A stretch of 64,000 nt of DNA. It comes from RI-153 sp041391225 (GTDB lineage Bacteria > Chloroflexota > Anaerolineae > Caldilineales > Caldilineaceae). The DNA lies in NCBI GenBank assembly GCA_041391225.1, contig JAWKOL010000025.1, positions 1-64,000 of the forward strand, given 5' to 3'. The notes under the pieces are model-generated. The model had not been told where the DNA came from. It worked only from the letters and a program-made list of their open reading frames with translations, and did not search any database. The translations under genes were made by a program, and so were the position numbers. This document shows, piece after piece, positions 18,362 to 29,595 of the stretch; the stretch's first letter is position 1; each line of letters begins with the position of its first letter.

Positions 18362-18731
18362 AGGTTTTGGCGTCTCCAATGGTCTCTACGGAAAAAATGG
18401 AACAGAGATTGGGTGGATGAGAAGTTGCAGAGAGCAGCATAGAGCAGCGTAAAGAACAACCACAGCGACGTATTGCCTATGGGCCAACAGGCATAATTGC
18501 CTATCCTCGCCCAAGAGGAAGAGATGTTACTTCCCCATTTACCGCTGAGGGAGAACATGGTAAGGATGCATCCAAAAATCCGACATCGAGTCAGTGCCTG
18601 GCACGGGTCAGCCTCAGATCGTCCGGCATAGGATCTCCTGACCCGTGCCAGGCACTGACGGGGTCGCCGGATACGTTTTCGTGCCGCATTGGTCCAATCG
18701 CTACCTACAGCAAAGATACAGGTTCGCTTCC
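18362..18731. other. Intergenic region between divergent copper-locus genes
   Basis: It holds the inverted pair of 21-base GTCAGTGCC units (18590-18659) and two direct copies of ATTGCCTAT 24 bases apart (18472-18480 and 18496-18504), a possible regulator site. No confident promoter was found. Confidence 0.4.
18590..18659. repeat. Inverted pair of the 21-base GTCAGTGCCTGGCACGGGTCA unit
   Basis: The unit at 18590-18610 is perfectly complementary to 18639-18659, except that both centres are themselves palindromic (GTGCCTGGCAC). The same unit is found at 14555-14650. Confidence 0.88.
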
Positions 18732-19325
18732 GTGCAGACATACTCTCATTTCCTGATCACCACCGCTCTCAATGTGCCGTTTAAACAGCGCCAGCCGCAG
18801 GTGAATACGCCCTGGCTGTTGATGGGATCGGTGCTACCCGATGTAGCATTCACGTTGCTGACGTTGGTGTTTTGGCCTTACTACCTGTGGGTTGCCCCCA
18901 TCGCTGCAAACCAGACGGTGATGTCAGTGATGGAGTACATGCACTTCGATCTCTTCTTTCGAGATCCGGTGTGGATCGTGGGGCACAATTTCTTCCACGC
19001 ACCGCTGATCTTGCTTTCTTTGGGCCTGGTGGGGTTCCGATGGCGTCATCATCGCTGGGGACAGCGTCTGCTTTGGCTGGCAGTGGGCGCCGGGCTGCAC
19101 ACCGTCCTCGATATCTTCACCCACCACAGCGACGGCCCGCTGATCTTCTTTCCGATCAACTGGACGTATCGCTTCGCCAGCCCGATCAGCTACTGGGAGC
19201 CGGGTTACTACGCCGGCGTGGTGTCCGCATTTGAGCATACACTCGACTTGATTTTAGTGCTCTATTTGGTATGGCTGGGGTGGCGGCGACGGAAGGAGAG
19301 GCATCTATCGACGAGGAGTTTGTGA
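18732..19325 (+). CDS. DUF457/YdjM-type membrane-bound metal-dependent hydrolase-like protein
   Basis: 197 residues from a GTG at 18732 that opens with QTYSHFLITTALN, where the family begins. It has about four membrane helices and conserved histidines (YSHF, GHNFFHAPL, LHTVLDIFTHHSDGP), as in the YdjM / DUF457 group of putative inner-membrane metal-dependent hydrolases. The physiological substrate of this family is unclear. It ends 34 bases before the CopB-type ATPase and is probably cotranscribed with it. Confidence 0.7.
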   Translation: MQTYSHFLITTALNVPFKQRQPQVNTPWLLMGSVLPDVAFTLLTLVFWPYYLWVAPIAANQTVMSVMEYMHFDLFFRDPVWIVGHNFFHAPLILLSLGLVGFRWRHHRWGQRLLWLAVGAGLHTVLDIFTHHSDGPLIFFPINWTYRFASPISYWEPGYYAGVVSAFEHTLDLILVLYLVWLGWRRRKERHLSTRSL

Positions 19326-19359
19326 AGTCGCCAACCGATACGGAAGAAAAGAGGCAACC

Positions 19360-21531
<2,172 letters not shown>

Positions 21532-21532
<1 letters not shown>

Positions 21533-21549
21533 ATAGAACGCGTTCTATC
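21532..21549. repeat. Perfect 18-base palindrome between convergent genes
   Basis: GATAGAACGCGTTCTATC overlaps the copB stop codon and ends five bases before the bchD stop. The GATAGAACGCG word is the outer part of the much longer palindrome at 62647-62740, so this may be a remnant or short form. Confidence 0.7.
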
Positions 21550-21554
21550 CCAGA

Positions 21555-23377
21555 TCAAAGATTATCCACGGCCCCCGCGGCCAGGTTCGCGATCTGCTCA
21601 CCGTCTGCGCCGGGGAGATAGGCGTACTCGCCGCCCAACCAGGACGCGAGTTGACGCGCTTCGCCGCGACTGAGGTAGCTGCGTTGGGTGTCCACCACGA
21701 TCACACGCAGGCTCGATTCGGCGATGTGACGGCCGATCTGCTGCAATTCGGCGCGCACGTCGCTGCCCTCGTGCAAGGGGACGTTGGCGCGGCCATCTGT
21801 GAGGAGGACCAGCACTGTCTGCAAGATACCACGGGCGCGGGCCTGGGCCGCCACGCTTTCGCCCATGAGCAGCGCGGACGCCAGCGGTGTGCCGCCGCCG
21901 GTGGGCAGCAGATCGAGCGCACGCTGCGCCAGTTCCACGCTCTGGGTGGGCGGCATGAGGATTTCCGCCTCGCCGCCGCGAAAGGAGATCAGCGACACGC
22001 GGTCGCGGTTGACGTACGCCTTTTCGAGCAAACTGTGGACCGCGCCCTTGGCCTGGCGCATACGGTGCAGGGCCATGCTGCCGCTGGCGTCGACAACAAA
22101 ACAGAAGAGCGCACCGGCCTTGCTGCGATACTGCTTCACCCGTAAATCGTCGGGGTGAAAGATGAGTTTGCGTTCCAGCACAGCAGGCGGGGCATTGCGG
22201 GAGCGCACTTGTTGCCACGGCGCGGCAGCGCGCAATGTCGCCAGTGTATCCAGCCGGTGCCGCCGTGGATCACCGGGGACGCTGCGAATGTGACGCCCGC
22301 GCGTGCCTTCGGTGGCGCCGCGCGAGCCGGTGCGTCCACGGCGCACGCTCTGGAAGGGGAGGTCTTCAAGATCCTGTGGCAACTCCGTCATCAGTGCGGC
22401 GAAGATCTGCTCTTCGGGCAGGCTGGGCGGCGTCTGTGACGGCGGATCGTCGTCGTCCGACTCATCCTCGTTTTCGGAGGACGGCGGCGGCGGTGGCGGC
22501 GGCGGTTGATCCGGCGGGGGGGCGGCGCTTCCTCCGGCGGCTCTGGAATCTGCGTCGCCCGCGGAAAGATAACCAGTCGCGCCGCGGTTTCCATGTCTTC
22601 GTCTTCGATGTGATCGCGCAAAGACAGCGCCGCCGACGCACAGGCTGCGTAGACGGCGAAAAGATCGACACGGTGTCCTTGCACGCCGTAGGCCAGCGCC
22701 AGATGGCTCAATTGCGCGATCTGCTCCGGTTCGATGACGACGTCGGGCAGTTGGGCGCGCGCCGCCTGGATCAAGCCTTGCATGACGCTGGTTTCGTCCA
22801 GCCAATCGCTTTGACCGATGGTGAGATTGCGGCGGATCACCTCGGCGCGCAGGTCTTCGTCACCGCCGCTGGGCAGGGTGACGAGCAGGCCGACGCGGTC
22901 GAGCAAGTGGACGCGCGGCCCGCCTTCAGACGGGTCGTAGGAACCGACGAGGCTGAAGCGGGCCGCTGAACGCAGGCTGAGTCCTTCGCGCTCGACGCGC
23001 ACTTCGCCTTCGTCCATGGCGGCGATGAAGAGGTTGACGGCGGCGTCGGCCATCAGGTTGATGCCGTCGACGTAGACGACGCCAGTATGGGCGCGAGCCA
23101 GCGCACCGCGACGGGTGATCAACTGTCCACTGCGCAGGGTGGCGGGCAAATCGAGGCCGCAGAGCAGGCTTTCCATGTCGGCGCTGGGCGGCACTTCGAT
23201 GAAGGGGACACCGTCGTCGCCCAGCAGCGTGCGCAATCCACGCGCCAGGCTCGATTTCCCCGCGCCCGCGGACGAAGCCAGCACGACACCGCGCAGCCGC
23301 GGTTCCACGGCCAGAAGCATGAGCGCCTGTTGCGCCGTCTCCAGGCCGACGAGGGCGGGAAAGGGGATGGCGCTCAT
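21555..23377 (-). CDS. bchD: Magnesium chelatase subunit D (one frameshift in the proline linker)
   Basis: About 607 residues. It has an N-terminal AAA+ domain with a degenerate Walker A (SSAGAGKSSLARGL), a Pro/acidic linker (about 310-345) and a C-terminal von Willebrand A domain with the MIDAS motif DASGSM. BchD bridges BchI and BchH in the ATP-driven insertion of Mg2+ into protoporphyrin IX. The ATG at 23377 overlaps the bchI stop (ATGA), implying translational coupling. The frame breaks near 22515 at a run of seven C on the coding strand, where eight would keep it open. It is convergent with copB. BchH is not in this window. Confidence 0.93.
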
Positions 23378-24486
23378 ACGTGGGCCAGCGTCTCTTCCAC
23401 GGCGCGCAGGACGCGGGCATCGTCGCCGATGCTCTCCAGCGGGTCCTTGCGCAGACGGTGTTGGAGGGCCAGCGTGGCCACGGCGGCGATGTCTTCGGGG
23501 CCGGCGCTCTTGCGACCGTTGAGGGCGGCCAGGGCCACGGCGGCGCGGCAGAGTGTCAACTCACCGCGGTGACCGTCCACGTCGAGGGCGACGCAGAGGC
23601 GTGCGGCGGCGTAGATGGCGGCGTCGGTCAATTCCACCGCGGCCAAATTCTTCTGAGCGCGGGTGATGCGGCGGCGCAGTTTCGCCTGTTCCTTCTCCCA
23701 TTCCTCGGCAAAAGCGACAGGATCAAGATCATAGGCGCGGCGACGGCGCACGATTTCTACGCGCTCGTCGAGGTTGTCGATGGTGATGATGCGGGCGTGC
23801 AGGCCGAAGCGATCCAAGAGTTGAGGACGCAGGTCGCCTTCCTCGGGGTTGCCGCTGCCCACGAGGACAAAGCGGGCCGGGTGACGGATGCTGATGCCTT
23901 CACGCTCCACCACGTTGACACCGCTGGCTGCTACGTCGAGGAGGAGATCCACCAGGTGATCTTCCAGCAGGTTGACTTCGTCGATGTAGAGGAAGCCACG
24001 GTTCGCCCGCGCCAGCAGGCCGGGGGCGAAAGTCTGCACGCCTTCGATGAGGGCGCGCTCCACGTCCAGCGAACCGACCACGCGGTCTTCGGTGGCACCC
24101 AGCGGCAGGTCCACCACAGGGACGCTGTCGGTGAGCGAGTCACCGCGGCGGATGGTGATGGTGGAGCAGTGCGGGCAGGTAGGCGACGGTTTTTTGGGGT
24201 CGCAGTTGTAAGGGCAACCCTTCACCCGTTTCATGGGCGGCAGCATGGCAGCCAGGGCGCGCACCGCCGTGCTTTTCCCCGTGCCACGGTGGCCCATCAC
24301 CATCACGCCGCCGATGGTGGGGTCCACGACACAGAGGAGGAGTGAGAGCTTCAGTTCGTCCTGGCCGACGATGGCGGTAAACGGGTAGACCGGCGTCGAG
24401 GACGGTGTCGACTTGGGAGCCTGCGCGGCCGCGGCCGTCTTCGTCTTCGCGGCGCTGCTTTGGGTTCCATTCACGTTACTGGACAT
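23374..24486 (-). CDS. bchI: Magnesium chelatase ATPase subunit I
   Basis: 370 residues, starting at ATG 24486 a few bases after AAAGG. An Ala/Thr-rich N-terminal tail of about 30 residues precedes the AAA+ module: PFTAIVGQDELKLSLLL, Walker A MGHRGTGKSTAVRAL, then a long Cys-containing insert (CPYNCDPKKP...CPHC) and Walker B GFLYIDEVNLL. BchI is the motor of Mg chelatase. The CPYNC/CPHC insert, with four cysteines, is as in other BchI proteins, where it is linked to redox control. The gene is intact and is coupled to bchD. Confidence 0.95.
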   Translation of the reverse strand: MSSNVNGTQSSAAKTKTAAAAQAPKSTPSSTPVYPFTAIVGQDELKLSLLLCVVDPTIGGVMVMGHRGTGKSTAVRALAAMLPPMKRVKGCPYNCDPKKPSPTCPHCSTITIRRGDSLTDSVPVVDLPLGATEDRVVGSLDVERALIEGVQTFAPGLLARANRGFLYIDEVNLLEDHLVDLLLDVAASGVNVVEREGISIRHPARFVLVGSGNPEEGDLRPQLLDRFGLHARIITIDNLDERVEIVRRRRAYDLDPVAFAEEWEKEQAKLRRRITRAQKNLAAVELTDAAIYAAARLCVALDVDGHRGELTLCRAAVALAALNGRKSAGPEDIAAVATLALQHRLRKDPLESIGDDARVLRAVEETLAHV

Positions 24487-24610
24487 AAGCGTACCTTTAC
24501 GCTCCTTCAAATGTGATGCGTACAAACGGAAAAGACCAAACAATTGTTCACCAATCGTAACACCAATACCCCCATTATGCCACGATAGGAACGCAGAGTA
24601 CTACACCAGA

Positions 24611-24876
24611 AATTGATCCACGAAGCCACACGAAGAACCACGAAGGCAGAAGAGAGATGATCCACAGATTACAGGATTGCATGGATTTTCAGAAAGGAGA
24701 GGCAGCGCTTTCGACAAAACACGAAGAAACGGCAGGAAATCAAGATTTTTCTTCTGCCCTTTGCGTTTCTCTGCGTCTTTGCGGTGAACTTCTTTCCTCG
24801 GAACCCTCAAAATCCGTGCAATCTGTGGATCTTCTTCTGCCTTCGTGGTTCTTCGTGTGGCTTCGTGGATCAATTT
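24611..24876. repeat. Long intergenic palindrome, 'CACGAAG' type
   Basis: The left arm (AATTGATCCACGAAGCCACA and onward) pairs with the right arm (CTTCGTGTGGCTTCGTGGAT, ending CAATTT). Inner segments (ATCCACAGATT with AATCTGTGGAT) extend pairing over about 80 bases per side. It fills the gap of about 400 bases before bchI; no other motif was seen in 24487-24891. Confidence 0.85.
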
Positions 24877-24891
24877 CCGGTTTTTCTGAAT

Positions 24892-25697
24892 CTAAGTCGC
24901 GACGTGTGAAGCATCATCTCCAAACAGATCGCGTTTCCGGAAGCGGGCAAGCAGGAAGCGGAGGAAGATCTTGGGGGTGGTCATCCAGTCGATGTGGACG
25001 CCGGAGCGCTGGTTGGCGAGCATACGCTTCACCAGCCAGGGGCGACGGTTTCGGCGCGATCGGCGAGGATGTTGTAGATGCGTTTGACCTGGGCCTCGCG
25101 CTCGGGCGGCACGTCGGCCAGGAGCATGTCGGTGAGGACCATGCCGGGGTTAATGGTTCCGATTTGAATCGGCAGATCGGCGGTTTCGGCGACGAGGGCT
25201 TTGGTGAGGAAGGTGATGGCGCGCTTGGTGGTGCTGTAGGCGGTGAGGCCGGGGGCCAGCCGATCATCGCTGCCCATGCCTTCCATGTTGTAGATCTGGC
25301 CGTGTCCTTGGGCGATCATGCCACGGATGGCGACGCGACAGGCGTAGATTGTGGCAGTGAGGTTTGTGACGACGATGCTGTGTATCTCCGCCGGTTCCAG
25401 TTCCCACAGCGGAACGCGACGATTGTCCAATCCAGCATTGTTGATCCAAATGTCAACGTGGCCGAAGCGCCCCACGGCGACATCCCACAGTGCCTGCACC
25501 TGACCGGCTTGAGACACGTCGGCAGGCGCGCCTAGGATTTGCAGTGACGGATAGCGAGCAGCGAGTTGTTTTACGGCCCGATCCACGCTTTCCTGTGAAC
25601 GCCCGTTGATGACCACAACACAACCGGCGTCCAAAAAGGACTGCGCAAGCCCATAACCGATGCCACGCGTGCTGCCGGTGATCACAACAACTTTCAT
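24892..25697 (-). CDS. Chlorophyll b reductase (NYC1/NOL)-like SDR (one frameshift)
   Basis: About 268 residues once a missing C near 25040 (GCCCCTGG for GCCCCCTGG) is restored. The SDR core has VVITGSTRGIGYGLAQSFLD (about 4-23), INNAG, and the catalytic YSTTK. The stretch IYNMEGMGSDDR, the downstream INPGMVLTDMLL and the C-terminal WMTTPKIFLRFLLARF tail closely follow plant NOL/NYC1 (IFNIDGAGSDGR; LSPGMVTTDLLM; C-terminal IRFLTG). NYC1/NOL reduce the C7-formyl group of chlorophyll b. The organism has no sign of Chl b or BChl e, so this enzyme more likely acts on another (bacterio)chlorophyll, perhaps in turnover or C13/C7 side-chain chemistry. It lies at the end of the long bch run, upstream of bchI-bchD. 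Confidence 0.72.
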
Positions 25698-25730
25698 CCG
25701 GCTACCTCGCAGTGTTTGTTAGGTGAATTT

Positions 25731-25806
25731 TGATCCACGAAGACACACGAAACAACACGAAGGCTGGCTCAAAGCATCCTGTCACTTCGTGTGACTTCGA
25801 GGATCA
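25731..25806. repeat. Short intergenic palindrome, 'CACGAAG' type
   Basis: TGATCCACGAAGACACACGA at the left and CTTCGTGTGACTTCGAGGAT CA at the right form an imperfect hairpin between the SDR start and the 44-residue peptide gene. Confidence 0.75.
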
Positions 25807-25819
25807 ATTTCCGGATCTG

Positions 25820-25954
25820 CTACTCGTCCTGATCGTCATTCGTGACAAACGTCGACCAGACACTGAGCAGCATGGGCAGGAAACCCGCCAGCACCAGGCC
25901 GAAGGTGATCAAGAACGCGGGGTTCAACATGAGATCCCAGAAATCGAAAGTCAT
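25820..25954 (-). CDS. 44-residue single-pass membrane peptide, unknown
   Basis: The ATG at 25954 is preceded by an excellent ribosome binding site (GGGAGGTTGCA). The peptide starts MTFDFWDLMLNPAFLITF, continues as one hydrophobic helix and ends with an acidic tail (TNDDQDE). It lies in the bch operon between the lipoprotein and the NYC1/NOL-like SDR, in the same direction. It has no histidine for BChl ligation. Length, topology and context fit a small accessory subunit of a photosynthetic membrane complex, but I do not recognise it. Confidence 0.68.
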   Translation of the reverse strand: MTFDFWDLMLNPAFLITFGLVLAGFLPMLLSVWSTFVTNDDQDE

Positions 25955-25977
25955 TGCAACCTCCCTGTGTTGCATAT

Positions 25978-26117
25978 TAGGTGATTGGGGATTGGTGATT
26001 TGTGATTGGGGTAGAGGTGATATCTGTGGAACTTACCCTCAACCGTTCACACAAAGTCGCCAATTGCGCGCCCAATTTGTCTACCGGTACACGCACCACG
26101 CACTACGTCCACGAAAC
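25978..26117. other. Short intergenic stretch with GGGGATT-like words
   Basis: Contains TAGGTGATTGGGGATTGGTG followed by ATTTGTGATTGGGGT, the left arm of a palindrome of the family seen elsewhere, but no clear right arm. Nothing else was seen. Confidence 0.4.
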
Positions 26118-26597
26118 CTACTGCAATTGGAAACTTGTGATCACGCCCGGCACCTGCGCAGCCAGCACCTGGTAGAGATCCTTCGACAGGCCCGAATAGT
26201 AGGCATCACGCGGCAGGTGATAGATGAAGTAGGTATCGCGGGTCCACTGGATGTCTTCGTAGATGCCAGGATAGCCGCCCACCTGTTCCCAGAATTGGGA
26301 GACGGAAAGCGCTTCGATGAAGAAGATCGGCGCGGCCCCGTACTCGGTCATGTAGTCGAAGTAGATGGTGTTGCCGTCGTTGCGGGTCTGGAGTTGACCG
26401 ACCCACTCATCTGGAATGGCCAACGAGAAGGAGTAGACAGGACCCAACTGGTCGTCGTCGATGAACTGCAACGAGCGGACCAGGTTTGCCTCGGTCACTT
26501 CTTCCGTTGTGGTTGGATAGTCGCCGAACGATCCGGTGCAGCCTGTGAAAATCAGGGCCAGAGCCACCAGAACCACAAGCCGAAGTTGCTTTGTCAT
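26118..26597 (-). CDS. Lipoprotein of unknown function in the bch operon
   Basis: 159 residues from ATG 26597 after GGGGGACAGC. A lipoprotein signal peptide (LVVLVALALIFTGC, lipobox Cys at about 20) is followed by a 140-residue soluble domain with many aromatic residues (YFDYMTEYGAAPIFFIEAL, YFIYHLPRDAYYSGL). I do not recognise the family. It is probably displayed on the outer face of the membrane. It sits directly downstream of the PucC-like transporter, in the same direction, with 37 bases between them. Confidence 0.65.
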   Translation of the reverse strand: MTKQLRLVVLVALALIFTGCTGSFGDYPTTTEEVTEANLVRSLQFIDDDQLGPVYSFSLAIPDEWVGQLQTRNDGNTIYFDYMTEYGAAPIFFIEALSVSQFWEQVGGYPGIYEDIQWTRDTYFIYHLPRDAYYSGLSKDLYQVLAAQVPGVITSFQLQ

Positions 26598-26634
26598 GCT
26601 GTCCCCCAATGTCATGGAGATGAAAAATTAGACT

Positions 26635-28092
26635 CTAAAATGACAGTTGATCCGCCGGAATTTCCTCCAACCCCGCCCACGGCATACGAATTTCACTGAC
26701 GCGGAGTTGACGTCCTAACCGAAATGCCAACAAAAGGACGACCACCAACAGGAGCGCCGAGGCGCTGATGTAGACGGACGTGTACCCCACAACGGCGCTA
26801 CCGGTCTGCTGCTGCGCTATGTCACGCGCCAGCCCACCACCGATGACGCCGAACGCCTGCGCCATCGCCTGCACAATGCCCCAAATGCCCAGGAAAAGCC
26901 CTGCGTGGCTGATATCGGTGAGGGACATGACCAGAATCACACTCCCCACCAGGAAAAGCCCACGCCCCAAGCTGATCAGGCTCACGCCGACACGGAAGAT
27001 ATCGACCAATGCACCGTCGCTGGCGTAGCTGATGATCACGAATCCCGCCAACCCAGTAACACAGCCGGCGCCGATTACGATCACCGGCGCTTGTCGTCGC
27101 CACAGCAGCAACGCTGCTGAAGCCACACCCACGATGGTCATCACGCCCCACAGCGCCGTCAAGCCCATTGTCTGCGAAACGCTCATGCCCAGCACCTGGC
27201 CACCGTACGGTTCCAGCAGCACGTCGTGCGTGGAAAAGGCCATCGTGGCGATGAAGATGATCAGGAAGAGTCCCTGCAACACCTTCTGAGAACCCAACAT
27301 ACGGATCGACTCCCACAGCGACAGGCGTACCCGCACCGTCTCCAGTTCGGATCGAATCGAGCCATCGGGGTTGAGGCGTTCCTGTTTCCACAGAGCAATG
27401 ACCGTCAGCACCACGAAGACCACCGCCGACGATTGCATCACCTGAATCAACAGTTGGTGGTTGTAGTCGACCAACAGACCGCTAACCACTACGGCGCTGG
27501 CGATTGTCCCCAAGATCAGCATCGCCCAAAGTACAGACAACACCTTTCCCCGCTGCTCGGGCGGTGTGATGTCGCTGACCAGCGCCAGGTAAATCGTCTC
27601 CACAATGTTGACGCCGATGCCGTAGGCCAGGAAGATCGCCGTGCAGATCGCCATCGCCGGCCAGAACGAGATCGTGCCAAACCCGCCCAACAAAATCAGA
27701 GCGAACGGCGCACAAACCAAACCGGCAAAGGTGAGCATAACGCCCAGCACCACGTACGGTGTGCGCCACTTGCCCATCGATCGATCTTTGTCCGAGCGAT
27801 AGCCGATAAGCGCACGTACAGGTGACACGAAGTAATGCACAGCAATCAGGAAACCCACCGCTACAGCGGGGATGCGCAGATCCGTGATCAGCACCCGGTT
27901 CAACGTGCCGCTGATCGGCGCCAAAGACAGCCCAACGCCAAATTGAATCAGGCCCAGGCGCAGGATCTTCAGCCACCACTGCACCTGCGGATGCCGGCGG
28001 AACCAGCGGTCGAAGGGTGCAATGATCAGGTTGGTGAGCCAGGTAAGAAAGGCCAGCAACCAATAGATGGGCTTGAACAGCAGCTTCAACAT
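26635..28092 (-). CDS. PucC/BCH2-family MFS transporter
   Basis: 485 residues with 12 predicted membrane helices. It starts at 28092, four bases after the bchZ stop. The family signature is seen in LRLGLIQFGVGLSLAPISGT, NRVLITDLRIPA, YFVSPVRALIGYRSDKD and WRTPYVVLG. Relatives (BCH2 of Chloroflexus, PucC and LhaA of purple bacteria) are needed for antenna assembly or pigment delivery. The gene is intact, unlike the second family member at 9319-10705. Its tight coupling to bchXYZ suggests it serves the RC-LH complex. Confidence 0.88.
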   Translation of the reverse strand: MLKLLFKPIYWLLAFLTWLTNLIIAPFDRWFRRHPQVQWWLKILRLGLIQFGVGLSLAPISGTLNRVLITDLRIPAVAVGFLIAVHYFVSPVRALIGYRSDKDRSMGKWRTPYVVLGVMLTFAGLVCAPFALILLGGFGTISFWPAMAICTAIFLAYGIGVNIVETIYLALVSDITPPEQRGKVLSVLWAMLILGTIASAVVVSGLLVDYNHQLLIQVMQSSAVVFVVLTVIALWKQERLNPDGSIRSELETVRVRLSLWESIRMLGSQKVLQGLFLIIFIATMAFSTHDVLLEPYGGQVLGMSVSQTMGLTALWGVMTIVGVASAALLLWRRQAPVIVIGAGCVTGLAGFVIISYASDGALVDIFRVGVSLISLGRGLFLVGSVILVMSLTDISHAGLFLGIWGIVQAMAQAFGVIGGGLARDIAQQQTGSAVVGYTSVYISASALLLVVVLLLAFRLGRQLRVSEIRMPWAGLEEIPADQLSF

Positions 28093-28095
28093 TGC

Positions 28096-29595
28096 TTACT
28101 CCCCAGCGGAAGACAACACTTCGGCGGCGATCTCGGGCGTGATCTCTTTGAGTCCGCGCTGTCGAGCGTGTGTCTCGACCTTCATCTGCAGCTCTCGGCT
28201 AGCCGAAATCTGCGAAAGGAAGGGTAGTTTTTCTAACGCCTTATCAAGCAGTTGTTTGGCGTCGGCCTGCCAGGGCAGGTTGCCCGGCGCTGTCCCCGCG
28301 CCGTTGACCGGTGCGGCAGACGGTGAACCGCCGGCCCGCGCCTGTGCGTACGCGCCGTCGACAGGCAAAAAGTTGAACAGCGACTCATACAGCCGATTGA
28401 CGATATCCTGCACCACGTAGACGGCCCCACGATAGCCCATGAAGGGCGTCCCCACGGCGCGGCGCACAATCGGGCCGGGGAAGGCGGCGGGGATAAAGTT
28501 GGTCTGGCGTGCGCCTGCTTCGCTCAGATAGATCTTCTCGTTGATCGACCCGAAGAGGAAGGCGGGCGGCGACTTGTGCAGCATTTTGCGCACGGCGCTG
28601 TTGTCCATGTCTCCCTGCGCCAGCGGACGAGAGACGGCCATCGTCACCGGCATGCCCAGTTCGTCGCCGAGGAAGCGCTTGAGGCCGCTGGTGTAGGTTG
28701 CGGTGGCCACGACGCCGATGGTGGTGGTGCCGAACCAGTCGCCCTGCGGTCCCTTCCACAGATCCCACACAGCGGACAGCGTGCTGCGCTTCTCCGCCTC
28801 GATGAAGGCTTCGGCCTGCGCTTCTGTCCCAAGCCACTGCCCCAGATGACGGATGAAGGCGGTGGTGTCGCGGATGCCCATCGGCGCGTGGATCCACGGT
28901 TGTCCTAGTGTGGTGGCCAGGGTGTGACCGAACTCTTTGTAGAGGACGACATTAACCTGCGCCTGCGCCAACTTGCCCATCTCCGCCAGCGTGCCTTCGT
29001 AGGGGAAGACAAGGTTGATGCGCCCCCCCGCGCCTTCGATGAGACGGCGCACTTCCAGCAGATCCGACGGCGAGTTAAAGCAGCCATAGGTGGGGCCGAT
29101 GATGTTGACTGTCCCCGCTTCCACGTCTATGCCCTGGGCCTGGTCTGCGCCGTAGTTTTCCCAAAGCCATTGTAGCACCCGGTCGCGGCCCGTCCACTCA
29201 TTTTCGGTGAGCGACTCGCTGTGGAAGAAGGTCGTCCCCGGCGCAAGTTGGGTGACCAGATCCGACAGATCGGAGCCGATCATCTCGCTTTCGGCGGTGG
29301 AGATGACGATCAGGTGCTTCCCTTCCAACAGACCAGCGTCACGCAGACCTTCGTAGGTGCGCTGTACGGCGGGGGCTGTGCCTGTGCCGCCCACCTCTTC
29401 CTCGGTGATCACCGAAGGCGTGATGTTCTCGATGTGCGGGATGGCGTCGGTGTAATCCGGCACCGCCGTCGCCACGAGGTTGAAGCAGCCGATGGGTGCG
29501 TCACAGATCACGTGGACATCGGGCAGGGCGCATAGGGTCCACGTGGCGGCCCAGTAACTGCTGGTTTCAGGCAGATCACGAATAATGTTAGGCAC
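28096..29595 (-). CDS. bchZ: Chlorophyllide a reductase (COR) subunit Z
   Basis: 499 residues from a GTG at 29595 that overlaps the end of bchY by eight bases. It is a nitrogenase MoFe-like beta subunit with CDAPIGCFNLVATAVPDYTD near the N-terminus and the C-terminal PCP-red domain (KLPFLSQISASRELQMKVET). With BchY it forms the catalytic component of COR, which reduces the C7=C8 bond of chlorophyllide a to make the bacteriochlorin ring. Its electrons come from BchX. The gene is intact. Confidence 0.95.
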   Translation of the reverse strand: MPNIIRDLPETSSYWAATWTLCALPDVHVICDAPIGCFNLVATAVPDYTDAIPHIENITPSVITEEEVGGTGTAPAVQRTYEGLRDAGLLEGKHLIVISTAESEMIGSDLSDLVTQLAPGTTFFHSESLTENEWTGRDRVLQWLWENYGADQAQGIDVEAGTVNIIGPTYGCFNSPSDLLEVRRLIEGAGGRINLVFPYEGTLAEMGKLAQAQVNVVLYKEFGHTLATTLGQPWIHAPMGIRDTTAFIRHLGQWLGTEAQAEAFIEAEKRSTLSAVWDLWKGPQGDWFGTTTIGVVATATYTSGLKRFLGDELGMPVTMAVSRPLAQGDMDNSAVRKMLHKSPPAFLFGSINEKIYLSEAGARQTNFIPAAFPGPIVRRAVGTPFMGYRGAVYVVQDIVNRLYESLFNFLPVDGAYAQARAGGSPSAAPVNGAGTAPGNLPWQADAKQLLDKALEKLPFLSQISASRELQMKVETHARQRGLKEITPEIAAEVLSSAGE

